A stretch of 64,000 nucleotides of DNA, taken from the NCBI RefSeq assembly GCF_900637975.1, contig NZ_LR134477.1, forward strand, positions 1,240,001-1,304,000. The letters are read 5' to 3'. The translations under genes and the position numbers were made by a program. The stretch is from Actinomyces viscosus. Lineage in GTDB: Bacteria; Actinomycetota; Actinomycetes; Actinomycetales; Actinomycetaceae. The notes beneath the pieces were generated by a model that did not search any database, was not told the DNA's origin, and worked only from the letters and a program-made list of their open reading frames with translations. Each line of letters begins with the position of its first letter. The stretch's first letter is position 1. Positions 56,895-64,000 of this stretch are shown here, piece after piece.

Positions 56895-58394
56895 ATGGCT
56901 GCGATGACATCCGGTCCCGGCCCCGGTTCCCTCCCCCGCTCACCGGGTCAGGAGACCCGCGGTGACCCGAGGGGCGGGCGGACACCTGCCCCCGCTCCAC
57001 TGGGTTCCTCCGCACCGCTGAGGACCGGTCCGAGGCGTTCTCGAAGGATGCTGAGCGCGCTGAGGCGGACGTCGAACGCAGCACGCTCCGTGGTATCGGC
57101 CGTGACCAGAGCAGTCCTGCATGCTCTGGCAGCACTACGGCGAGCAGGAGGGACGGCGCAAAAGCGGCTGTCGGCGCTGGCCGCACGGCTACGGGCCGTT
57201 CCCGTGGTGGGTCCGGTGCTGGCCGCCTGCGGCTCGTGGCTGGGCGGCGCGGTCGCGATGGTGACCGCACTGGGGCGGGTCTGCCTGCTAGTGTTTATCG
57301 TCTCCTGGTACCTGGCCGCCAGTCGGCACTGGTTGGAGGCTTGGGTCATCACTTTGGCCCTGGCCACCCTGATGGTGCTGGCGGCGCTCCAGGCGCTGGG
57401 GAGAGCCACCTACCGGGTGCGGCTCTCCCTGGTCTCGACCCGGGTCGTCGTCGGCGATCCGGCGCTCGGCTCCCTATACCTGTCACCCCCCTCGGGGCGC
57501 ACCACCCGACCGGCGACGGTGGAGATGCCGGTGGGCCAGGGACTGGCCGTCTTCGATATTCCGCGCATCTCCCCCGGCACCGAGCACCAGGAGGTCTTCA
57601 CCGTACCCACACGGCATCGGGGAGTCATCACGGTGGGACCGGTCCGAAGCATCCGTGGAGACGCACTGGGCCTGGTCCGACGCTCACAGAACTGGACCGA
57701 GCCGGTCGACCTGTTCATCCACCCGCGCACCGTCAACCTGGACTCGACAGCGATCGGTTTCATCCGAGACATCGAAGGCGCCGTCACCCAGGACCTGTCC
57801 AGCTCGGACGTGTCCTTCCACGCCCTGCGCGAGTACGTCCCCGGTGATGATCGCCGCAACATCCATTGGAAGACCACTGCCCGAACCGGGCGCCTCATGG
57901 TGCGTCAGTTCGAGGAGACCCGCAGGGCCCACCTCCTGGTCGTCCACGACCTTGATCCTCACGCCTGGGACGAGGAGGACTTCGAGACCTCGGTGTCCGC
58001 GAGCGCCTCGTTGCTGCTGGCCGCGGTGCGGGACAACCGGGAGATCAGCCTGGTCACTCAGGCCGGTCATCCCTACCTACCCACGGGGGCGCGAGTACTG
58101 GACACCTTCACCACGCTCGAGCCGGTGGAGGGGGCCGAGGACATGGTCGGCCTGACCCGGCAGGCGGTCAATGCCGTGCCTCAGGCGTCAGTCACTGTCC
58201 TGGTCACTGGTGCCAGGACCTCGGCGGCCACCCTCCACCGCGCTCATGCCGAGCTGCCGGCCAGCACCCGGTGCCTGGCGCTGAGGATCGACGGCCATCA
58301 GCGTCTGGCCTCGCAGAAGGTCTCCGGGCTGCCCGTAGTGACGCTGCCCGACCTGGAGCGCCTGGCGCCCGCGATGAGAAAGGCCCGTTCATGA
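56895..58394 (+). CDS. DUF58-domain protein
   Basis: 499 residues. A basic, Pro/Arg-rich N-terminus of about 115 residues is followed by two hydrophobic helices (VCLLVFIVSWYLAA and AWVITLALATLMVLAAL) and a cytoplasmic or extracellular beta-rich part. The DUF58 motif ALREYVPGDDRRNIHWKTTA lies near residue 315, then a vWA-like region. DUF58 proteins are the usual MoxR partner. The stop overlaps the transglutaminase start (ATGA, 58391-58394), so translation is coupled. Confidence 0.93.
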   Translation: MAAMTSGPGPGSLPRSPGQETRGDPRGGRTPAPAPLGSSAPLRTGPRRSRRMLSALRRTSNAARSVVSAVTRAVLHALAALRRAGGTAQKRLSALAARLRAVPVVGPVLAACGSWLGGAVAMVTALGRVCLLVFIVSWYLAASRHWLEAWVITLALATLMVLAALQALGRATYRVRLSLVSTRVVVGDPALGSLYLSPPSGRTTRPATVEMPVGQGLAVFDIPRISPGTEHQEVFTVPTRHRGVITVGPVRSIRGDALGLVRRSQNWTEPVDLFIHPRTVNLDSTAIGFIRDIEGAVTQDLSSSDVSFHALREYVPGDDRRNIHWKTTARTGRLMVRQFEETRRAHLLVVHDLDPHAWDEEDFETSVSASASLLLAAVRDNREISLVTQAGHPYLPTGARVLDTFTTLEPVEGAEDMVGLTRQAVNAVPQASVTVLVTGARTSAATLHRAHAELPASTRCLALRIDGHQRLASQKVSGLPVVTLPDLERLAPAMRKARS

Positions 58395-60949
58395 TCGCTC
58401 GTGGGTCACGCACTCGTCCCGGTCCTCCCGAGGACCTGGCTGCTGGGGACCGTGTAGGCACGGGGACCGCCGCCTCACCCGGTAGCGGATCGTCAGCCCG
58501 CCGCCTGGACTGGGCGAGCCTGGCGGCGGTCGTGCTGCTGCTGGTGGCAGCGGGAGCCACGCACGGAGCCGTCTTCGGCGCCCTGAGTGGCTACGTCGCC
58601 GTTGCCGGGGGCATCGTCATCGGCTCGCTCGTGGGACTGGCCGGGACCTGGTGGAGGTGGAACCCCCTGGAGGTCCTCCTGGCAGCAATCATCTCCTACC
58701 TTCTGACGGGAGGTCCGCTGGCGCTGCCCACCACGACGGGTCGGTGGGGTGTGCCGACCATGGCGACCCTTCAGGGGCTGGTGATCGGCGCAGTGACCTC
58801 GTGGAAGGACCTGCTGACGATCGCGCCTCCGGCTGCGTCCTTCGTCGGTCCGGGGATCGTCCCCTACCTCAGTGGGATGCTGTGCTCGCTGGTGGCGGTC
58901 ACGATCGCGCTGAGAGCCGGCAGGCGTCAGGGCTGGGCCCTGGTGGCAGTGGCGGCGCTGGGACTCATCGGGATCCTGTGGGGTTCGCAGCGGGCGCCGC
59001 TGGCGCTTCCCGCGGCTGCCGTGGCCCTGGTGGTCGCCATGGCGTGGATGGCTCACCTGCAGCAACGGGGCCGCATCGCGGCGGGGCACGGGATCGTCGG
59101 CAGACCAGGGTCCCGGCGTCGCGCCCGGTTCCGTCTTGTCGCAGGCGCCACCGGGATGCTGACGCTCGCCGTCGCCGTCGCCGCGATCCTGTCCCCCGTC
59201 ATCGAGCCCGGGGGCAACCGTGATGTGCTGCGCGACCACGTCAGACCTCCCCTGGATCTGTCGGCCTACGCCTCACCGCTGACGTCCTTCCGCTACTGGG
59301 TGGACAACCAGAAGGACTCCACCCTCTTCACGGTTGAAGGGCTTAAGGAGGGCCAGAGGATTCGACTGGCCACGTTGGACGCCTATGACGGAACTGTCAT
59401 GCGCGTGGGCACCGATGCCTCGGCGGAGGGGTTCCGGCGAGTGGGCTCCACTGTCACCGATGAACCGCTACCGGGCGGCACCAGCACCACGAGCCTGACG
59501 GTGACGATCAAGGACTACGCGGGCTACTGGCTGCCCGGGGCCGGTCAGATGCAGTCGGTCGCCTTCACCGGAGACCGTGCCACGAGCCTGCAGGAGTCCC
59601 TGTACTACTCCGAGCCCTTGGAGTCGGCCATCACCACCCAGGGTCTGACCAAGGGGGACCACTACACGACCAGGATCATTGACACCCCGACATGGACAGA
59701 TGCCCAGCTCAGTGACAAGGCGTTCACCACGCTGACAATGCCCGAGACGAGCAACGTGCCGGAGCCGGCAGGGACCCGCCTGAGCGAGTTCACCGGCGAC
59801 GCCTCCACTCCCGTCGAGAAGATTCGGACGATGGCGCAGACCTTCTCCAGTCAGGGCTTCTACTCCGACGGTAGCGACAAGCTCTCCCTGCCGAGCCACT
59901 CGACCGCGCGTCTGACCACTTTCCTGGATCCCAAGAAGCCGATGATCGGCGACGACGAGCAGTACGCCGTCGCGATGGCGCTCATGGCCAGGCAGGCCGG
60001 CTACCCGGCACGCGTGGTCCTGGGGTTCTACCCCGAGACCTACTCCGGGGGTGCCCAGGCGATCACCGGAACCAACGCCCACGCCTGGGTGGAGGTGAGC
60101 TTCTCCTCCGTGGGCTGGGTAGCCTTCGACCCCACTCCACCCCGCGATCAGAAGCCCCAGACGGAGGTCCCCAAGCCCAAGCCGAATCCTCGCCCACAGG
60201 TGCTTCAGCCACCAGTGCCGCCTCAGAACCCCGCCGATCTGACGCCGCAGACCAACGACGACCGCGACGACGACTCCGATCGCCCCAGCCCCTGGCTGGC
60301 CTGGCTGCTCCTGGCGGCCAAGGTGGCCGGCGGCCTGGTGGTCATCACCGCGCCCTTCATCATCATCGTGGCGGCCAAGGCATGGCGTCGTCGTCGACGG
60401 CGCCGGGCCGCAAGCCGGATGGATCGCATCACCGGCTCATGGAATGAGCTCATTGACTACGCCACGGATCTGCGTACCGGGGTTCCACACGCGACCACCC
60501 GCAGTGAGCAGGCCCTCTTCCTCGACTCCTTCGTCTCCGGAGAGCCGAACCCGGGGCTGACCTTCCGCCCGTCCCCGGCCTCAGACAGCGTCGGCGGCCT
60601 GGCCCAGCTAGTGGACTCCACAGTGTTCAGCGGCCAGGACATGGCAGACACGGTGGAGGCACGGGCCTGGAACAGCACCGATGCCCTGAGCCGGGCACTG
60701 GCCTCCCGCACCTCCCGATACCGCCGCCTGGTCGCGCGGTTCTCGGTGACCTCCTTGAGACGTCGTCCCGGCCGAGCACCGGCCCTGCGGCCCTTAGATG
60801 TCGAACCGTGTCGGCGCGGTGACGCGCCGACGCCATCCCCTGGCGGCTCGCGCCGTTGGTGGCCGGGGTGGCTGAGCCCATCGGGCCTGCGCACACCGCC
60901 GCGTCAGTCGGCCACGGATTCACTGCCCTCCTCGGAAGGAGACGCCTGA
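58391..60949 (+). CDS. Membrane transglutaminase-like (TgpA-type) protein lacking the catalytic Cys
   Basis: 852 residues. A cluster of about six membrane helices (residues 40-290) leads into an extracytoplasmic part, then a transglutaminase-like core around 510-590, a Pro-rich linker and a last membrane helix near 645 with a cytoplasmic tail. The core keeps the His (His564 in NAHAWVEV) and Asp (Asp580 in AFDPTPP). However, the position of the catalytic Cys in the family motif GDCEQ-A-A is Asp522 here (IGDDEQYAVAMAL). The protein is therefore probably not a classical transglutaminase or Cys protease. Coupled to DUF58 upstream; its TGA overlaps the next ATG. Confidence 0.88.
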   Translation: MIARGSRTRPGPPEDLAAGDRVGTGTAASPGSGSSARRLDWASLAAVVLLLVAAGATHGAVFGALSGYVAVAGGIVIGSLVGLAGTWWRWNPLEVLLAAIISYLLTGGPLALPTTTGRWGVPTMATLQGLVIGAVTSWKDLLTIAPPAASFVGPGIVPYLSGMLCSLVAVTIALRAGRRQGWALVAVAALGLIGILWGSQRAPLALPAAAVALVVAMAWMAHLQQRGRIAAGHGIVGRPGSRRRARFRLVAGATGMLTLAVAVAAILSPVIEPGGNRDVLRDHVRPPLDLSAYASPLTSFRYWVDNQKDSTLFTVEGLKEGQRIRLATLDAYDGTVMRVGTDASAEGFRRVGSTVTDEPLPGGTSTTSLTVTIKDYAGYWLPGAGQMQSVAFTGDRATSLQESLYYSEPLESAITTQGLTKGDHYTTRIIDTPTWTDAQLSDKAFTTLTMPETSNVPEPAGTRLSEFTGDASTPVEKIRTMAQTFSSQGFYSDGSDKLSLPSHSTARLTTFLDPKKPMIGDDEQYAVAMALMARQAGYPARVVLGFYPETYSGGAQAITGTNAHAWVEVSFSSVGWVAFDPTPPRDQKPQTEVPKPKPNPRPQVLQPPVPPQNPADLTPQTNDDRDDDSDRPSPWLAWLLLAAKVAGGLVVITAPFIIIVAAKAWRRRRRRRAASRMDRITGSWNELIDYATDLRTGVPHATTRSEQALFLDSFVSGEPNPGLTFRPSPASDSVGGLAQLVDSTVFSGQDMADTVEARAWNSTDALSRALASRTSRYRRLVARFSVTSLRRRPGRAPALRPLDVEPCRRGDAPTPSPGGSRRWWPGWLSPSGLRTPPRQSATDSLPSSEGDA

Positions 60950-62415
60950 TGACGACAGGATCGGTAGGTCCCGCCGCGGCGGACCGCGAGGTCCCCCCAG
61001 CCTCGCCGCTCGCCCACGGCTCCCCCGACCACCTGCGAGGCATGCAGCCGGCCAGCACCGGTATGCGCGCCACGGCACTGGTCGTCGACGCAGTGGTGGT
61101 GTCCCTCATCAACGCCATGTGCCTGATGCCCACCGTGATCGCCGTACAGCTGACCTCCACGGTGACGATCGCTGTGGCGACCGTCTTCGCCTTCCTGGGA
61201 ACGGCGGCTGTCATCTGGTTCGAGGTCATAGACCTGTGGAGGCGTGGACAGACCCTCGGGATGAGAGTCGTGGGCATCTCCTGGCTGCGATGGAGCCTCC
61301 CAGGAAGGCCCGGTCTGAACGCCATCGCCAAGATGCTGGTCCTGTCGATCATCTCCAGCCTCACCCTGGGTATCGGCGCCGTCATCATCTACCTGATCTC
61401 GGAGGACCGCCGCGGTCGCTCCTGGTTCGACCGGATCAGTGACATCATCGTGGTCACCGCCAAGGACACCGGCTCCGGTGAGGAGCCCTCAGGGATCGGA
61501 ACCCACAGACCATCAGCGGCACGAGGAAGTGAGGCCTTCGACCCCCAGTGGCTGGCGCTGCGTGATGAGGACGCCGACGACGGCACCGACGGAGGGAATG
61601 GTCATGACCGGTTCCGGCGTCCTGAGGATCCCGAGGACCTCATCGAGGCTGATGAGCACCTTCAGCCCACTCTCACTGTCGAGGTGCGTCGGGCGCAGTC
61701 CGAGGCTCACAGCACAGACGCGTCCAAAGCGGCCTCCGGAACCGAGGGCTTCATCACTGAGGTCCCGTGGCGCTCCGGGGAGCCGGAGGCGGCAGCGGCG
61801 CCCGGCCGGCGACCCGCGGACCTGGAGCCGTCGTTCGTCAGGCAGGACGACGATCCAGTTGCAGCACAGCCGGGTTCCGCTCCCCTGTCGCCGCTGTCCA
61901 CGCCTCTTGGCTCGGACCCCTCCGCCCCGGTCATGGTGCCGCTGTCCGCGCGCCAGGAGCAGACGGACCGCCCCGTGGCCCCCAGCGGGGCGCCGGTGGG
62001 GTCCCAGGATCATTGGGCGCCCCAGGACTCCTGCGCCGGGGAGGACCCTATGGATCGCACTGTTGCCAGGCCCGCCCCCCGGTCCGCGCCCTCGCTCCTG
62101 CTGGACACCGGTCAGCGGGTCGACCTCGCTGCCGCAGGCACAGTCCTGCTGGGACGCGACCCGCAGGCGGCCCCTCCCTGGGAGGGCGCCCGAACCGTTG
62201 CCGTGGACGATCCGGGATTCTCCATCTCCAAGACCCATGTCGCCGTCGTCCTGGACGGCACCGGCGTGCTCGTTGAGGACCTGGGCTCCACCAACGGCAC
62301 CACGGTGGAAACTCCTGACGGAGCGTTGATGACTGCTGGTGAGGGGCAACGCGTCAGGGCCAGCGTCGGCGACATCGTCCATGTCGGTCAACGCCGGTTC
62401 ACGGTGGGGCACTGA
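60949..62415 (+). CDS. RDD-FHA fusion membrane protein
   Basis: 488 residues. The RDD domain is at about residues 30-160, with MRATALVVDAVVVSLI and the characteristic RRGQTLGMRVVGISW. A long acidic/Pro-rich linker follows, then a C-terminal FHA domain at 405-488 (VLLGRDPQ, SISKTHVAVVL, DLGSTNGT) that would bind phosphothreonine. This joins a membrane module to a phosphopeptide reader, suiting an operon that contains a phosphatase and, in relatives, a Ser/Thr kinase. ATG at 60949 follows ggaaggag and overlaps the upstream stop. Confidence 0.9.
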   Translation: MTTGSVGPAAADREVPPASPLAHGSPDHLRGMQPASTGMRATALVVDAVVVSLINAMCLMPTVIAVQLTSTVTIAVATVFAFLGTAAVIWFEVIDLWRRGQTLGMRVVGISWLRWSLPGRPGLNAIAKMLVLSIISSLTLGIGAVIIYLISEDRRGRSWFDRISDIIVVTAKDTGSGEEPSGIGTHRPSAARGSEAFDPQWLALRDEDADDGTDGGNGHDRFRRPEDPEDLIEADEHLQPTLTVEVRRAQSEAHSTDASKAASGTEGFITEVPWRSGEPEAAAAPGRRPADLEPSFVRQDDDPVAAQPGSAPLSPLSTPLGSDPSAPVMVPLSARQEQTDRPVAPSGAPVGSQDHWAPQDSCAGEDPMDRTVARPAPRSAPSLLLDTGQRVDLAAAGTVLLGRDPQAAPPWEGARTVAVDDPGFSISKTHVAVVLDGTGVLVEDLGSTNGTTVETPDGALMTAGEGQRVRASVGDIVHVGQRRFTVGH

Positions 62416-62429
62416 GACGGGATGACGAG

Positions 62430-63314
62430 ATGAACAGCTCCACCACCGCGCATCGAGCGGCTCATGCGGCCGGGCACCCGCAGGAGGTCCGTCTCATCGT
62501 ACGCCACGGCTCGGCCACCGACGTCGGCCAGGTCCGCACCGACAACGAGGACTCGCTGCTGGCCGGCTCTCCGGTCTTCCTCGTCGCGGACGGCATGGGC
62601 GGACACCGCTTAGGCGGTGCCGCCTCGGCTCACGCCGTCAGAGCCTTCGAGGACCTCGTGGGACGCGCCTTTGTTACATCACGGGAGTTCAACAGGCGGC
62701 TGACCCGTGCCGCGCGCAGCGTGGCCGCCCTGGGGAGTGGGGAACGCGCCCCCGGATCGACGCTCACAGGTCTGCTGCTCTCCCGGCAGGGAGCACTTCC
62801 GTGCCTACGAGTGGTGAACATCGGCGACTCACGCACCTACCACCTGTCCGCGCAGTCCTTCTCCCAGATCACCCACGACCACTCTGAGGTCCAGGAGCTC
62901 ATCGACTCCGGTCACCTGGACCGGGCCCGGACACTGTCATCGCTCAGCCGCAACGTCATCACCCGGGCGCTGGGCGCCGGCGGTGGGGATCAGGTGGTGG
63001 CCGACCAGTACCTTCTGCCGGCCACCGTAGGCGACCGCTTCATCATCTGCTCAGACGGGCTGAGCGGGCACGTCACCGAGTCCCTCATCGAGACGGTGGC
63101 CAGGTCCGTGCCCGACCCGGGCGACGCCGCCCAGGAGCTGGTCGCCCTGGCCCTGGCCACTGGCGGACGAGACAACGTCACCGTCATCGTCGTCGACGTC
63201 GTGGAGGCCTTCCCTCCCTGGGAGAACACGCAGGTGGACGACACCACGCTGCCCCGGGCCACCAGCGCTGACTCCACCGTCCCCACCCCCGCCTCCAGGA
63301 GGTCCTGTCCATGA
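62430..63314 (+). CDS. PP2C-family Ser/Thr protein phosphatase
   Basis: 294 residues. PPM motifs: TDNEDS (37-42) and VADGMGG (52-58) for the metal site, GDSR (132-135), CSDGL and GRDNVTVIVV. Removes phosphate from Ser/Thr targets of the partner kinase, probably including FHA-protein partners in this operon. It corresponds to PrpC of the PFNA-type cluster. A short Thr/Pro-rich tail ends the protein. ATG is 14 bp after the RDD-FHA gene; its stop overlaps the next start. Confidence 0.95.
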   Translation: MNSSTTAHRAAHAAGHPQEVRLIVRHGSATDVGQVRTDNEDSLLAGSPVFLVADGMGGHRLGGAASAHAVRAFEDLVGRAFVTSREFNRRLTRAARSVAALGSGERAPGSTLTGLLLSRQGALPCLRVVNIGDSRTYHLSAQSFSQITHDHSEVQELIDSGHLDRARTLSSLSRNVITRALGAGGGDQVVADQYLLPATVGDRFIICSDGLSGHVTESLIETVARSVPDPGDAAQELVALALATGGRDNVTVIVVDVVEAFPPWENTQVDDTTLPRATSADSTVPTPASRRSCP

Positions 63315-64000
63315 GCATGCTGGCACGCTGGGTACCCGGCGACATCCTGGTCGCCGTCGCCGACGGCGGCGTCCTCGCCCTCGACGGGAGCGCTCAGGCC
63401 GTGGAGGCGATGTGGGCCGACCTTAGTGAGCACCGCGGCCTCGGTGACCTACTGCGAAGCCTGAGCCGGCTGCACGACAACGAGGTCTTCACCCTTCCCG
63501 ACTTCCTCATGATGGCCATCGACGGCCAGGAGCTGCGAGTGGCCGCCCGGGGGCGTTTCAACCTCCACCTGGACACCGCCGACGGCAAGCGCAGCTTCAG
63601 CGCCTCCGAGGTCGTCGTGTGGGAGGAGTCCCGCTATGACCAGGTCGACCAGTGCATCCTCGAGCTCGCCCCGGACGCTGGAGGCTCGGCCAGCCCCGAA
63701 CAGCTCGAGGAGCTCCTCCCTCTGAGGTCGGGGATCGTCCGGGCCTCACAGCTGCACATCGGGTTCGGCTCCCACCCGACCCCGTTGTCCCCTCCGGCTC
63801 CGTCCAGCGCTCTCAGGGGTGAGGAGGCGCAGCTGCCGTCGGCGGTCCAGGAAGTCATTCAGCAGGCCCAGACCGAAGACGTCCTGGAGCAGGTCGTCCC
63901 ACCGGCGGCTCTCCGTCCTGCGACGCAGGGCCAGGAGGAGGCCGTCTACCCGGACTCCCCCGATCCCGGACGGACGCTGGGACCGGAGTCCTTGGATCTG
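63311..64000 (+). CDS. Operon protein of unknown function, probably FHA-containing (partial, 3' end outside window)
   Basis: The first 230 codons are present and open to the right edge. ATG at 63311 overlaps the phosphatase stop (ATGA). It starts MSMLARWVPGDILVAVADGG; the first 120 residues form a compact domain with repeated hydrophobic strands (ELRVAARGRFNLHL, ASEVVVWEESRYD). A Pro/Glu-rich linker begins near residue 150. In related actinobacterial operons the gene in this place carries such an N-terminal domain, a linker and a C-terminal FHA domain; the FHA part would lie beyond the window. Confidence 0.65.
   Translation, partial: MSMLARWVPGDILVAVADGGVLALDGSAQAVEAMWADLSEHRGLGDLLRSLSRLHDNEVFTLPDFLMMAIDGQELRVAARGRFNLHLDTADGKRSFSASEVVVWEESRYDQVDQCILELAPDAGGSASPEQLEELLPLRSGIVRASQLHIGFGSHPTPLSPPAPSSALRGEEAQLPSAVQEVIQQAQTEDVLEQVVPPAALRPATQGQEEAVYPDSPDPGRTLGPESLDL

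Noticed and set aside
1..64000. tRNA or rRNA genes
   Set aside because: No T-loop GGTTCGANTC-type box with matching acceptor stem and no rRNA-like conserved stretch was seen by eye. tRNAscan-SE and Infernal would be decisive.

Overview
The window is GC-rich chromosomal DNA from a high-GC Gram-positive bacterium. The gene set and protein character suggest an Actinomyces-like member of the Actinomycetaceae: an actinobacterial dapA/pnp/infB/rpsB backbone, an FN3-MoxR-DUF58-transglutaminase-PP2C-FHA operon, and a mevalonate cluster. Genus level is inference. No rRNA, tRNA, CRISPR array or intact insertion sequence was recognised.

The backbone lies mostly on the minus strand. Read right to left it follows the order known from other actinobacteria such as Mycobacterium: xerC, (M23 peptidase, divergent), rpsB-tsf, pyrH, frr, cdsA, rlmN, dxr-rseP-ispG-GNAT, proS, rimP-nusA-ylxR-infB, rbfA-truB, ribF, rpsO, pnp, M16 peptidase, dapB, dapA, then a partial pyrimidine-dimer glycosylase-like gene at the left edge. 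This is the core of translation, RNA decay, lysine/peptidoglycan precursor, phospholipid and MEP isoprenoid metabolism.

Accessory cassettes, nearly all on the plus strand, break this backbone. They are a GNAT gene (1.6-2.3 kb), an SDR facing a TetR gene across a palindromic operator (3.8-4.8 kb), fucO between rpsO and pnp (9.3-10.4 kb), an FtsX-type ABC exporter with a palindrome-embedded promoter (12.2-15.5 kb), a RarD-type permease between infB and rbfA (17.9-18.9 kb), a lipoprotein pair (24.4-25.7 kb), a translationally coupled mevalonate cluster mvk-mvaD-pmk-fni (28.3-32.6 kb), a frameshifted peptidoglycan-hydrolase-like gene (32.7-33.6 kb) and, on the minus strand, a TctA-like permease pair (33.7-35.4 kb). 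Strong hairpins sit at many of the junctions.

The right end (49.8-64 kb) is one long plus-strand operon. It holds a 2003-residue surface protein with Ig/cadherin-like and FN3 repeats, a MoxR AAA+ ATPase, a DUF58 protein, a membrane transglutaminase-like protein that lacks the usual catalytic Cys, an RDD-FHA fusion, a PP2C phosphatase and the start of a further protein. It resembles the bifidobacterial PFNA cluster and related actinobacterial clusters, where a Ser/Thr kinase completes the set; here the kinase would lie past the right edge.

The most notable points are: lower mevalonate and MEP genes within 10 kb of each other, with no HMG-CoA synthase or reductase next to the mevalonate genes; the Cys-to-Asp change in the transglutaminase-like protein; a small protein with the same CGCGGH motif at both ends; two large inverted repeats between proS and its convergent neighbour; and a perfect 22-bp inverted repeat next to a 27-bp direct repeat upstream of the first GNAT gene.
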